A stretch of DNA of 64,000 nucleotides from CAITWD01 sp963842065. Its GTDB lineage: Bacteria; Actinomycetota; Thermoleophilia; Miltoncostaeales; Miltoncostaeaceae. The position numbers were made by a program, and so were the translations under genes. This document shows, piece by piece, positions 9,224 to 17,662 of the stretch. The notes beneath the pieces were generated by a model. It did no database searches. It was not told the DNA's origin and saw only the letters and a list, made by a program, of their open reading frames with translations. Location: NCBI GenBank assembly GCA_963842065.1, contig CAWJEW010000007.1, positions 434,001-498,000 of the forward strand, read 5' to 3'. The stretch's first letter is position 1. Each line of letters starts with the position of its first letter.

Positions 9224-10132
9224 CTAGCGACTGGGTAATGGCCCGCTGGCTACAAACTGCGATGCGTCGCGGGGGCGGACGCCGGCGGATGCCCAGGCGG
9301 GCGCATGACCGGCGCCCAGTCGCAGCGAGAGGCCGTGGGCGGCGGCAATGACGACGCGTGCCAGGTCTTCGGTGCGGGCAGGGGTGATGCGGGTGACAGG
9401 TCCGCCGATACCGATTGCGGCAACCACGTGGCCGGAGCTGTCGCGGACGGGGGCGCCGATACATCTCAGGCCCTCGTCGTACTCCTCGTTGTCAACCGAA
9501 TAGCCGCGCTCCCGGATGGAGGCGAGCTCGACTCTCAGTTGCTCGACGTTGGTGATGGTGTTGGGCGTGAACACGGCGAGCTCCCGCGTCAGCAGGATCT
9601 CGTCGACCACGTCGGCGCTTGCGAAGGCAAGCAGGACCTTGCCGAGGTTCGTCGCGTGCGCGGGGTACCCTCGCCGCACGGCCGACGGGAGCCGGAGCGC
9701 CCGCCGGGTCTCGACGCGCTCGATGTAGACGGCCTGGCCGCCTTCGAGCACGGCCAGGTGACCGGTCTCGCCGGTGTTCCGCACCAGCTCTTCCAGGAAC
9801 GGCAATGACTCGTCCCAGAGGTCGAGTCGCTGGGAGACAAGGCCGCCCAGCTCGAACAGGCGCCAGCCGAGCCGGTACTTGCCCGAGCGTGGTGCGCGCT
9901 CGACGAACCCCAGATGTTCGAGGTTCACCAAGAAGCGGTGGGTGGTTGCCTTGTGCAGACCCAGCCGCTCGGCGAGGTCGCTGAGGCGCAGCTCAGGCTC
10001 GTCCGCGGTGAACGCACCGAGGATCGCCGCAGCCCGCTCGAGCGCCTGGATCCGGTACTGCGGCTGGAAATGATCCGGGCTCTGCGGGGTTGGTGTAGTC
10101 GGCTGATCGGCGGTCGGTGTCATGTCTTGCAT
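9224..10132 (-). CDS. IclR family transcriptional regulator
   Basis: 302-aa regulator. An N-terminal winged helix covers residues ~30-95 (ALERAAAILGAF, LSDLAERLGLHKATTHRFL), followed by the effector-binding GAF-like domain with GYPAHATNLGKVLLA and GYSVDNEEYDEGLRCIGAPV. Members bind small aromatic or keto acids. It is divergent from the BadI/MenB-like gene, with palindromes in the 222-bp gap, which makes that gene the obvious target. A second in-frame ATG three codons later is an alternative start. Confidence 0.93.
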   Translation of the reverse strand: MQDMTPTADQPTTPTPQSPDHFQPQYRIQALERAAAILGAFTADEPELRLSDLAERLGLHKATTHRFLVNLEHLGFVERAPRSGKYRLGWRLFELGGLVSQRLDLWDESLPFLEELVRNTGETGHLAVLEGGQAVYIERVETRRALRLPSAVRRGYPAHATNLGKVLLAFASADVVDEILLTRELAVFTPNTITNVEQLRVELASIRERGYSVDNEEYDEGLRCIGAPVRDSSGHVVAAIGIGGPVTRITPARTEDLARVVIAAAHGLSLRLGAGHAPAWASAGVRPRDASQFVASGPLPSR

Positions 10133-10187
10133 TGTGAGATGGCGTCTCGTAACGGATGGAACAAACTGTGTTTACACCCGTGCAACA

Positions 10188-10226
10188 CCGAACACAAGTG
10201 GGTTTCCCAACTTGCACCGTGTTCGG
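10188..10226. promoter_or_regulatory. Nested palindrome, candidate IclR operator
   Basis: The gap between the divergent regulator and hydratase genes contains CCGAACAC (10188-10195) and its exact complement GTGTTCGG (10219-10226) enclosing a second palindrome, CAAGTGGG-TTT-CCCAACTTG with one extra base. Divergent placement next to an IclR gene makes an operator role plausible. No experimental consensus was matched. Confidence 0.45.
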
Positions 10227-10354
10227 CGTAGTGCGTTTACGCCGGCGCCGCGGACATCGTTGCGTTCGTCACATCCCCGTCGCCGCTGCGCCCCGTACAG
10301 CTAGACTTCGTCAGGCCTCGCCGAGATCGCAACCCCCAAGGAGGGCCTTCCGCG

Positions 10355-11161
10355 ATGGATTTCGAAGACATCCTTTACGAGGTGGATGGGGCGCGTGCCA
10401 CCATCACGCTCAACCGACCGGGGAAGCTCAACGCGTTCCGGACGCAGACGCTTGAGGAGTTGTGCGTCGCATTCGAGGGCGCCGCCGACGATGAGCGTGT
10501 CGGCGTGATTGTGTTCACCGGCGCCGGTGAGCGAGCCTTTTGCGTCGGCGGGGATGTCGCCGATCCGACGCGAACGATCCAGCAGAAGCGCCACGTGCAT
10601 CACGTCAGCGACCGGCTCGCCGTGGCGATCCGCAACAACGGCAAGCCGATCATCGTCAAGGTGCGCGGTTACTGCATCGGCGGCGGCAACGAGCTCAATG
10701 TGATGTGTGACCTGACGATCTCGGGCGAGTCCGGCAAGTTCGGCCAAGCGGGGCCGAGGATCGGCAGCGCGCCGCTCTGGTGGGGCTGCCAACTCATGCC
10801 CGCCGTCGTCGGCGAGAAGAAGGCCCGTGAGATCCTGTATCTGACCCGCCAATACACCGCCCAGGAAGCCCTCCAAATGGGGCTGGTCAACAAGGTCGTG
10901 CCCGACGATCAGCTCGACGCCGAGGTCGACGCGTGGTGCACCCAGATCCTGCAGCGCTCCCCGCAGGGCCTGCGGCTTGCGAAGCTGGCGATGAACTCGG
11001 CGACCGATCTGCTGCACGGGTCGGTCCAGCACGGACTCGAGCTGGTGGCGCTCAACCACATCTTCGGTCCGGAGCCGCAGGAGGGCATCGCCGCGTTCCA
11101 GGAGAAGCGCAAGCCCGACTGGCGCGGCTTCCGTGACGGTGCCGGCCCCGAGCCAGGCTGA
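10355..11161 (+). CDS. Enoyl-CoA hydratase/isomerase family (BadI/MenB-like)
   Basis: 268-aa crotonase-fold protein. Oxyanion-hole segments are GERAFCVGGD and YCIGGGNEL. The stretch VVGEKKAREI and the C-terminal QEKRKPDWR are characteristic of the subgroup that holds BadI (2-ketocyclohexanecarboxyl-CoA hydrolase) and MenB (dihydroxynaphthoyl-CoA synthase). No other menaquinone genes lie nearby, while CoA-ester enzymes and an IclR regulator do, so a ring-opening hydrolase role is the better guess; this is inference. Confidence 0.82.
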   Translation: MDFEDILYEVDGARATITLNRPGKLNAFRTQTLEELCVAFEGAADDERVGVIVFTGAGERAFCVGGDVADPTRTIQQKRHVHHVSDRLAVAIRNNGKPIIVKVRGYCIGGGNELNVMCDLTISGESGKFGQAGPRIGSAPLWWGCQLMPAVVGEKKAREILYLTRQYTAQEALQMGLVNKVVPDDQLDAEVDAWCTQILQRSPQGLRLAKLAMNSATDLLHGSVQHGLELVALNHIFGPEPQEGIAAFQEKRKPDWRGFRDGAGPEPG

Positions 11162-11184
11162 GCCGCCAAGGGATCCCGCCGACC

Positions 11185-12393
11185 ATGACCTCCGTGCAGC
11201 CTCCGCCGACGACACGTGGTCTATCGACCGCGCTATGGGATGTGATCGACTACGCCCAGCAGGGTCGTCGCATCCCGCGGGACCTCGCGCTCTCGCTCGC
11301 CGACGTGTCTCGCGGCCGCCATCCGGCGCTCTGGGCGGCCGCCGCGCAGATGCGGGACCTCGGCCGCGAGCCGGTGGTCACCTACTCGCGCAAGGTGTTC
11401 ATCCCGCTGACGAACCTGTGTCGCGACGTGTGCTCCTACTGCACCTTCGCCAAGAACCCCGACGATCCGCGGGCCCACACGATGAGTCCGGACGAGGTGA
11501 TGGCCATCGTCCGAGCCGGGGAGCGCATGAGCTGCAAGGAGGCCCTATTCTGCCTGGGCGACCGGCCCGAGACGCGCTGGCCCGGCCATCGCGAGCTACT
11601 CAAGCGGTACGGGCACACCTCCACGCACGGCTACCTCGTGGCCATGTGCAAGCGCGTCATCGACGAGACGGGCCTGCTGCCGCACCCGAACGCGGGCGTG
11701 ATGTCGCTGCGCGAGCTCTCGGAACTCAAGGAGGTGTCGGCAAGCCAGGGCCTCATGCTCGAGACCGTCGCCGACCGCCTATGCGGTCCGGGCGGACCGC
11801 ATGAGCACGCGCCCGACAAGCGGCCATCGACGCGTCTGGCGGTGATCCGTAAGGCAGGCCGGCTCCAGATCCCGTTCACGACCGGGATCCTCATCGGTAT
11901 CGGCGAAACCCTGCGCGAGCGGATCGAAGCGCTGTTGGCGTTGCGTGATCTTCAGGACGAGTACGGCCACATCCAAGAGATCATCGTCCAGAACTTCCGC
12001 GCCAAGGAGAACACACCGATGGCAGCCGCGGGCGAGCCCGGGCTGATCGAGCTCATGACCACCTGTGCGGTTGCGCGGCTGGTCATGGGACCCGACGCGC
12101 ACATCCAGGCGCCGCCCAACCTGTCGGCCGACTACGGGCCGCTGCTGCTCGCCGGAATCGACGACTGGGGCGGAATCTCGCCGCTGACCCCGGACTTCAT
12201 CAACCCCGAGGCACCGTGGCCGAACATCGGCACGCTGGCCTCGCTCTGCGACGAAGCCGGGTACACCCTCACCGAGCGACTGACAATCTACCCTGAATAC
12301 ATCGAGCGGCCGGGCTTCGTCTCCCCGGCCGTGCAACCCTTCATCCACGCACAGCTCGATTCCGAGCCCGGACTGGTAAAGGTGCCCACGTGA
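11185..12393 (+). CDS. cofG: FO synthase subunit CofG
   Basis: 402-aa radical SAM enzyme. With CofH it makes 7,8-didemethyl-8-hydroxy-5-deazariboflavin (FO), the chromophore of F420. The CX3CX2C iron-sulfur motif is CRDVCSYC (residues ~77-84), followed by the CofG-typical CKEALFCLGDRPE and HEHAPDKRP. In many actinobacteria CofG and CofH are fused as FbiC; here they are separate but overlap by 4 bases (GTGA), so translation is probably coupled. The gene starts 23 bp after the hydratase stop. Confidence 0.95.
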   Translation: MTSVQPPPTTRGLSTALWDVIDYAQQGRRIPRDLALSLADVSRGRHPALWAAAAQMRDLGREPVVTYSRKVFIPLTNLCRDVCSYCTFAKNPDDPRAHTMSPDEVMAIVRAGERMSCKEALFCLGDRPETRWPGHRELLKRYGHTSTHGYLVAMCKRVIDETGLLPHPNAGVMSLRELSELKEVSASQGLMLETVADRLCGPGGPHEHAPDKRPSTRLAVIRKAGRLQIPFTTGILIGIGETLRERIEALLALRDLQDEYGHIQEIIVQNFRAKENTPMAAAGEPGLIELMTTCAVARLVMGPDAHIQAPPNLSADYGPLLLAGIDDWGGISPLTPDFINPEAPWPNIGTLASLCDEAGYTLTERLTIYPEYIERPGFVSPAVQPFIHAQLDSEPGLVKVPT

Positions 12394-14264
12394 TCGTCAC
12401 CTTCTGCCGTACCCTCCATGTCGGCGACGGCGTCAACGAGGACGATCTTCGGCGCGCCCGCGCCGGCGGCGCGACCACGGCCCACATCGACGGGGATCCT
12501 GCCGCTCTCGCCGCGACGGTGCTCGCGGCAGGCCTGCTCGGTGTCGCCGGTGCGGCGGACCATCAGGCCACGGCCTGGGTGGTCGATCCGGGCGACGCCA
12601 TCCGCCTGCATGACGCCGGCATTGCCGGCGCCCGCATCACCGTGCGCAACACCGGTCCCGAGCGGGACGTGGTCGATGCCGTCGTGCGCGCCGGGGCCGC
12701 GTGGGTGCGCGCCGAGCGGGATGATGTCGACGCGGTTGCGGCCCTGACCGACCTGCCGGGCCTCCACGTCGCGATCTCCACGGTGGTCGAGACGCTTGAG
12801 GATGCGCTGGCTGCGGTGGGCGACGGCGCGACCGATCTGGTCATCCCATACACGTGGTCTGGCGACGAGATCGGCCGACTGCGCGACCTGCTTGCGGAGC
12901 ACCTGCTGGTCGAACGGACCGCACTGCCCCTGTTCGTGAGCATCGACGCCATGCGCGATGCGCTCTCGGCAACTGAGTTTCGGGCGTGGTGCAATCAGAC
13001 CGACGGTTCGGGCGCGGCACGCCCGCGGTACGAATGGGCGCCCGGTCGGGACATGCCCGCGCCGGTACCGGACACGCGGTTCTCTTCCGAGTGGTCTGAC
13101 GACGCCTGGACTGGGCGCGCAGCCTCGTCAGACACCGGTCGCAGCCGCCCCGAGATCGTGGAGGTGCTGGCCCGGGCACTCGACGGCCAGCCGCCGTCCG
13201 AGGCCGAGGTCGCCGTGCTGTTTACGGCGCGCGGACCCGAGGTCGACGCGATCGCGGCGGTCGCCGACGAGCTGCGCGAGCGCCAGTGCGGTGAGGCGGT
13301 CAGCTACGTCATCAACCGCAACATCAACTACACCAACCAGTGCTACTTCCGCTGCGGGTTCTGCGGGTTCTCGCGCGGCCCGAAAAGCCTGGAATTCCGC
13401 GACGACCCGTACCTGTTGTCAATCGACACCGTCGTCGAGCGCTCGAAGGAGGCGTGGGCACTTGGCGCGACCGAGGTGTGCCTGGTCGGTGGCATCCATC
13501 CCAGCTTCGACGGCAACTTCTACCTGGACATCGTCAAGTCGGTCAAAGCCGAGTTGCCCGGGATGCACATCCACGCCTTCACCCCGCTGGAGATCTGGCA
13601 GGGCGCCGCGACGCTGGATATCGGCGTCCCCGAGTTCCTGGCGATACTCAAGGACGCCGGCCTCAGCACGCTGCCCGGGACCGCGGCCGAGATCCTCGAC
13701 GACCGCGTCCGCGAGTACCTGTGTCCGGACAAGCTGCGCACGGCCGAGTGGGCCTACGTCATGATCAGCGCGCACCAACTCGGGCTCCGCGCCACAAGCA
13801 CGATCATGCACGGGCACATCGACTCTCCCGAGGCGCTTGCCCGCCACTACGAGGTGCTGCGCGAGATCCAGCGCCGGACCGGCGGCTTTACCGAGTTCAT
13901 CCCGCTGCCGTTCGTGCACATGGGCGCGCCGATGTACCTGCAGGGCAAGTCCCGCCCGGGCCCGACCTGGGACGAGGTGGTGCTCGTTCACGCCGTGGCC
14001 CGGATCGCGTTCGACGGCCTCATCCCGAACATCCAGGCGAGCTGGGTCAAGCTCGGGCTCGATGCCGGCGCCCGGCTCCTTGAGGCGGGGTGCAATGACA
14101 TCGGCGGCACGCTGATGAACGAGAGCATCTCCAGGGCGTCCGGAGCTGCACACGGGCAGCTGGCAACGCCGGAGGAGCTCGAGCAGGCGATCCGGCGGAT
14201 GGGCCGCGTCCCCGTGCAGCGGACGACGCTCTACGAGCTGGTCGACGCCGCGGCGACGGCCTGA
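12390..14264 (+). CDS. cofH: FO synthase subunit CofH with N-terminal extension
   Basis: 624 aa. Residues ~240-624 are a complete CofH, the radical SAM enzyme that condenses tyrosine with the pyrimidine precursor; the cluster motif CYFRCGFC, VGGIHPSF and GTAAEIL are clear. Residues 1-~240 are an additional segment of Ala/Val/Asp-rich alternating strands and helices (VTFCRTLHVGDG, FVSIDAMRDAL) that I do not recognise. It is not a second radical SAM domain because it lacks a CX3CX2C. GTG start overlaps the cofG stop. Confidence 0.9.
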   Translation: MIVTFCRTLHVGDGVNEDDLRRARAGGATTAHIDGDPAALAATVLAAGLLGVAGAADHQATAWVVDPGDAIRLHDAGIAGARITVRNTGPERDVVDAVVRAGAAWVRAERDDVDAVAALTDLPGLHVAISTVVETLEDALAAVGDGATDLVIPYTWSGDEIGRLRDLLAEHLLVERTALPLFVSIDAMRDALSATEFRAWCNQTDGSGAARPRYEWAPGRDMPAPVPDTRFSSEWSDDAWTGRAASSDTGRSRPEIVEVLARALDGQPPSEAEVAVLFTARGPEVDAIAAVADELRERQCGEAVSYVINRNINYTNQCYFRCGFCGFSRGPKSLEFRDDPYLLSIDTVVERSKEAWALGATEVCLVGGIHPSFDGNFYLDIVKSVKAELPGMHIHAFTPLEIWQGAATLDIGVPEFLAILKDAGLSTLPGTAAEILDDRVREYLCPDKLRTAEWAYVMISAHQLGLRATSTIMHGHIDSPEALARHYEVLREIQRRTGGFTEFIPLPFVHMGAPMYLQGKSRPGPTWDEVVLVHAVARIAFDGLIPNIQASWVKLGLDAGARLLEAGCNDIGGTLMNESISRASGAAHGQLATPEELEQAIRRMGRVPVQRTTLYELVDAAATA

Positions 14265-14290
14265 TCCCGGCCGTCGACCGACGCCGCGGT

Positions 14291-14317
14291 CGTCCCCGCC
14301 CCGTGCGGGCGGGGACG
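14291..14317. terminator. Hairpin between cofH and convergent hydrolase
   Basis: A 10-bp perfect stem (GTCCCCGCCC with GGGCGGGGAC) lies 27 bases past the cofH stop and just before the stop of the opposing hydrolase gene, placed to terminate both. Confidence 0.6.
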
Positions 14318-14324
14318 TGACGCG

Positions 14325-15020
14325 CTAGGCGGCGACTGCCTGCGGCTCGCCGTGCAGCACCTCGCCGATGGCTTCGGTGAGCGCCTCTGGCAACTCGGCG
14401 GCGATGTCGTGGCCTGCCTTGAGGGTGTGCACGTGCGCATCGCGCACCCACGTGCCGAGCTCACGTTGGAGCTCGACGGGGACGGTCCGATCGCCGGTGG
14501 CGGCGAGCACGACCGTGGGGACATCGAGCTGCGGCAGGGCGCCGCGCCAGTCAGGGCGGTTGGCCATCGCCTCAGCGGTGAGGGCGATTCCTTCCCGGTC
14601 ACGTTCGCGCAGGATTCGCGCGACCTTCGTCCAGCGGTCCTGCGTCTTGGCGTCCTCGCTGCGCGGGCTCACGCCCGTGACGACGAGGCCGCTGACCAGG
14701 CCCGGGTGGCCCAGCGCGAGCGCAAGCGCCGCCGCCGCACCGACTCCCTGGCCCACCACGACGGCGGAGCCGCCCTCGGCGGCGATGATCCGCGCGACGT
14801 CGGAGGCAAAGTCATCGATGCTCCAGGGACCCGACGGCGACGGGGATTTGCCGTGGCCGCGCAGGTCCGGGGCGACGATCCGATATTCGCGCTGAGGAAG
14901 CATCGACAGCGCGTCCAGCATCTGGCGGCCATCGTGGTTGAGGTCGTGCAGCCCAACGACGAGCTGACCGCGTCCACGGTGACGCACGTTGAGGTCAATT
15001 GCGGGAGGAAGGGACGGCAT
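14325..15020 (-). CDS. Alpha/beta hydrolase fold protein lacking nucleophile Ser
   Basis: 231-aa alpha/beta hydrolase. The fold elements are present: PDLRGHGKS, the oxyanion strand, PTVVLAATGDRTVP and the C-terminal histidine in KAGHDIAAELP. The nucleophile elbow, normally GxSxG, reads VVGQGVGAA, so the serine is replaced by glycine. It may be catalytically inactive, or use a different chemistry. ATG start with GAGG 10 bases upstream; an earlier TTG is possible. Confidence 0.8.
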   Translation of the reverse strand: MPSLPPAIDLNVRHRGRGQLVVGLHDLNHDGRQMLDALSMLPQREYRIVAPDLRGHGKSPSPSGPWSIDDFASDVARIIAAEGGSAVVVGQGVGAAAALALALGHPGLVSGLVVTGVSPRSEDAKTQDRWTKVARILRERDREGIALTAEAMANRPDWRGALPQLDVPTVVLAATGDRTVPVELQRELGTWVRDAHVHTLKAGHDIAAELPEALTEAIGEVLHGEPQAVAA

Positions 15021-15077
15021 TCGTGCCAAACCTCACTAATAGCAGGCGAAAGGAAAGGTGTTTCACCGGTTAATTTA

Positions 15078-15873
15078 TTAGGCCCCTAACGTCCTGTCAA
15101 ACCCCCCACGGTATGCGCGGACATTGTGCGGTTTCGAAAGGCTGTCCAGGAATCCGGCGACGAGGGCAGCAACGGGCCCGGGGCGCTCGAGTGCGCTCAG
15201 GTGCCCGGCCCCGGGGACCTCGACCAGGCGCGCGCCGCCGATGCCCGCGGCAAGCTCCTGCGCGGCAGCCGGAGGGGTGACCACGTCCTCGGTGCCGACA
15301 ACCACGAGTGTCGGGATCGTGACCCCGGCAAGCTCGGCTCGGCGGTCGGGACGCCCAGCGAGCGCGCGCAGTGCGTCCGCGAGCGCTTCGGAGGGCTGGC
15401 GCGCGGCGCAGGCAGCCACCTCGTCGCGCACGTCGGCCGTGGCGGATGGGGCCATCAGTCGCCCCATCAGGCCCGACAGATACCGCTCGCGGCCGCCGGA
15501 TGCGAGCGCGGCGATCGCGTCATGGCGCGCCTGGCGCGTGGCGTCATCATCCGCATCCGCGCGGGTACCGGCGAGGACGAGCCCCGCGACACGCTGCGGA
15601 TGCCGCGCGGCCAATGCGAGCGCCGTGTATCCGCCCATGGAGAGCCCCATCACGTCGGCGCGTCCATCCGGAGCGAGGTGCGCGATCAATTCGGCGACAC
15701 CGTCGGCGGCACTCGCGATGCTCCAACCGGGGTGCAGGGGAGCGGTCCCGAAACCCGGCGCGTCGGGAGCCATCACGGGCGCAGTTGTCGCCCAGTGACG
15801 CCCGGAACCTATTCCAGAACGTGGCGTCCGTCGGATACGGATGCAGCAGGACAAGCGGGGTCGATGCGGCCAC
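15078..15873 (-). pseudogene. Frameshifted alpha/beta hydrolase
   Basis: A second alpha/beta hydrolase split over two frames. The N-terminus (MAASTPLVLLHPYPTDATFW) is read from a GTG at 15873, while the body from PVMAPDAPGFGTAP onward is one frame away; the switch is near 15786. The body has an intact triad: GLSMGGYTAL, VVGTEDVVTP and GAGHLSALE. A one-base insertion or a sequencing error would explain it. If translated only from the ATG at 15854, an unrelated-looking N-terminus results. Unlike the neighbouring hydrolase, the catalytic serine is present. Confidence 0.75.
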
Positions 15874-16116
15874 GACTCAAGCGTCGCACACCGGTCAATC
15901 GGGACCGCGCGCCGTCACGCGCGCTGCTGACGCCCCGTCTGGCAGGGTCGAGCGCGCCGACGGTGAATGTGACCTGGAAATGCACCGCCTTCGGTGCGTG
16001 GCCGTATGCTGTGCCGTCGCGTGACCCCGCCGCGCGTCAACCCCCATGTTGTGAGCGACCGCGCTGCGCGCGGCTGGAGTATGCATGGATATTCGTGACG
16101 TCCAAGGTGGTGGCCG

Positions 16117-16872
16117 GTGACCCATCAGGGAGATGTGTGGGTCACGCTCCCGACCTACAACGAGTCCGAGAACATCACGCGCATGCTGGAGACCCTCATG
16201 GACGTCTTCGAGCGTGCAGACATCGATGGGCACGTGCTGGTCGTCGACGACGGATCCCCGGACGGGACCGGCGAGATCGCCGACCAAATGGCCGCCGCCA
16301 ACCCGCGCATCCACGTGCTGCACCGGACCTCCAAGGACGGGATCGGGCCCGCGTATCGGGCGGGCTTCCGGTATGCCCTGGATGCCGGGGCCCAGCTGAT
16401 TGTGGAGATGGACTGCGACTTCTCGCATGATCCCGACGCGCTCCCGTCCCTGATCGCGGCCGCGGAGGACGCCGACCTGGTGCTCGGCAGTCGCTATGTC
16501 GAAGGCGGGGGCACGCGCAAGTGGGGCTGGACCCGGCGCATGATCAGTCGCGGCGGGTGTCTGTATGCGAAGACGATCCTCAACGTCCCGGTCAATGACC
16601 TCACGGGCGGGTTCAAGTGCTTTCGCCGCGCCGTGCTCGAGGCGATCCCGCTCGATCAGGTGCACGCAGCCGGTTATGGCTTCCAGATCGAGATGACCTA
16701 CCGGGCCCTGCTGCTCGGGTTCCGGGTCACCGAGGTTCCCATCATCTTCAGCGACCGTGAACTGGGCGAGTCCAAGATGAGCGGGACGATCGTGCTGGAG
16801 GCGGCGACGCTCGTGCCGCGCCTGCGCCGCCGCCTGCGCCATGTCCATAAGCAGCGGCCCGTCGCCGCCTGA
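16117..16872 (+). CDS. Polyprenol-phosphate mannosyltransferase (DPM1-like)
   Basis: 251-aa GT2 glycosyltransferase that transfers mannose (or another sugar) from a nucleotide sugar to polyprenyl phosphate at the inner membrane face. Shows LPTYNESENI, VVDDGSPDGTGE, the metal-binding MDCDFSHDP, and the DPM-specific NDLTGGFKCFRR and GYGFQIEMTY. There is no C-terminal membrane domain, as in the soluble DPM1 form. GTG start; AAGG purines lie a few bases upstream. Supplies lipid-linked sugar for wall glycans or protein mannosylation. Confidence 0.9.
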   Translation: MTHQGDVWVTLPTYNESENITRMLETLMDVFERADIDGHVLVVDDGSPDGTGEIADQMAAANPRIHVLHRTSKDGIGPAYRAGFRYALDAGAQLIVEMDCDFSHDPDALPSLIAAAEDADLVLGSRYVEGGGTRKWGWTRRMISRGGCLYAKTILNVPVNDLTGGFKCFRRAVLEAIPLDQVHAAGYGFQIEMTYRALLLGFRVTEVPIIFSDRELGESKMSGTIVLEAATLVPRLRRRLRHVHKQRPVAA

Positions 16873-17104
16873 CGTCCGCCGCGGGTGCGCGCCCACACCG
16901 GCTGTAGGCGCACCGAGCTCGGTTGTGGGCTCGTGCATGCCGGGGATAGCATGCGGCTCGCCGTGGGCGCCCATGCGTGCGGCGCGGGTCCGGCGGATGG
17001 TCAGCCTCCCTGATCATGCCACCGCGCGTCGCCTGGCCACGCTCCCCCCGATGTGGCATCGCCGGGCCCGCGATGCGCCGAGTGCTCAAGGAGGCAGGAT
17101 CCAG

Positions 17105-17662
17105 TTGCGACGGGTCATCCGTGACATCTTCTTGCCGGTGATGGTCGCGATCGTGCTGGCATTCATCATCCAGGCGCTCATTGCGAAGCCGTACGAGATC
17201 CCGACCGACTCGATGGTGCCCACGATCCAGCCCAACGACAGGGTGATCGCCAATCGGATGATCTATCGCTTTCGTTCGATCGAGCGCGGCGACATCATTG
17301 TCTTCTCCCCGCCGCCGTCGGCGATCGCGACGTGTGCGCCCGAAAAGGGCGTGCCGTTCGTCAAGCGGGTCATCGGTCTTCCCGGCGATGTCGTGACCGT
17401 CGAGGATGGCGTTACCCGGGTCAACGGCAAGGTGTACACCGTCTCCGGCGAGGTGGCGCCGGAGTACAGCATGACCTTCCCGCCGGTGCCGAAGGGCGAC
17501 CTGCTCGTGCTCGGCGACAACCGGCCGGATTCCTGCGATTCGCACCAGTGGGTCAACTCGCCGCCGGATCCGGCCGTCGATCCGTTCGTCCCGGAAAAGA
17601 ACGTGATTGGCCAGGCGGAGATCACGTACTGGCCGCTCGGCCGTATTAGCTTTCTCAACTAG
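17105..17662 (+). CDS. lepB: Signal peptidase I
   Basis: 185-aa type I signal peptidase. One N-terminal membrane segment (ILPVMVAIVLAFIIQALI-like, residues ~8-26) is followed by the catalytic serine in PTDSMVPTI and the general-base lysine in VKRVIGLPGD; VLGDNRPDSCDSHQW is box E. TTG start chosen because AAGGAGG lies 10 bases upstream, although the frame is open further back. The stop codon TAG coincides with the CTAG boundary of an IS982-family insertion, so the insertion leaves the protein intact. Confidence 0.92.
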   Translation: MRRVIRDIFLPVMVAIVLAFIIQALIAKPYEIPTDSMVPTIQPNDRVIANRMIYRFRSIERGDIIVFSPPPSAIATCAPEKGVPFVKRVIGLPGDVVTVEDGVTRVNGKVYTVSGEVAPEYSMTFPPVPKGDLLVLGDNRPDSCDSHQWVNSPPDPAVDPFVPEKNVIGQAEITYWPLGRISFLN

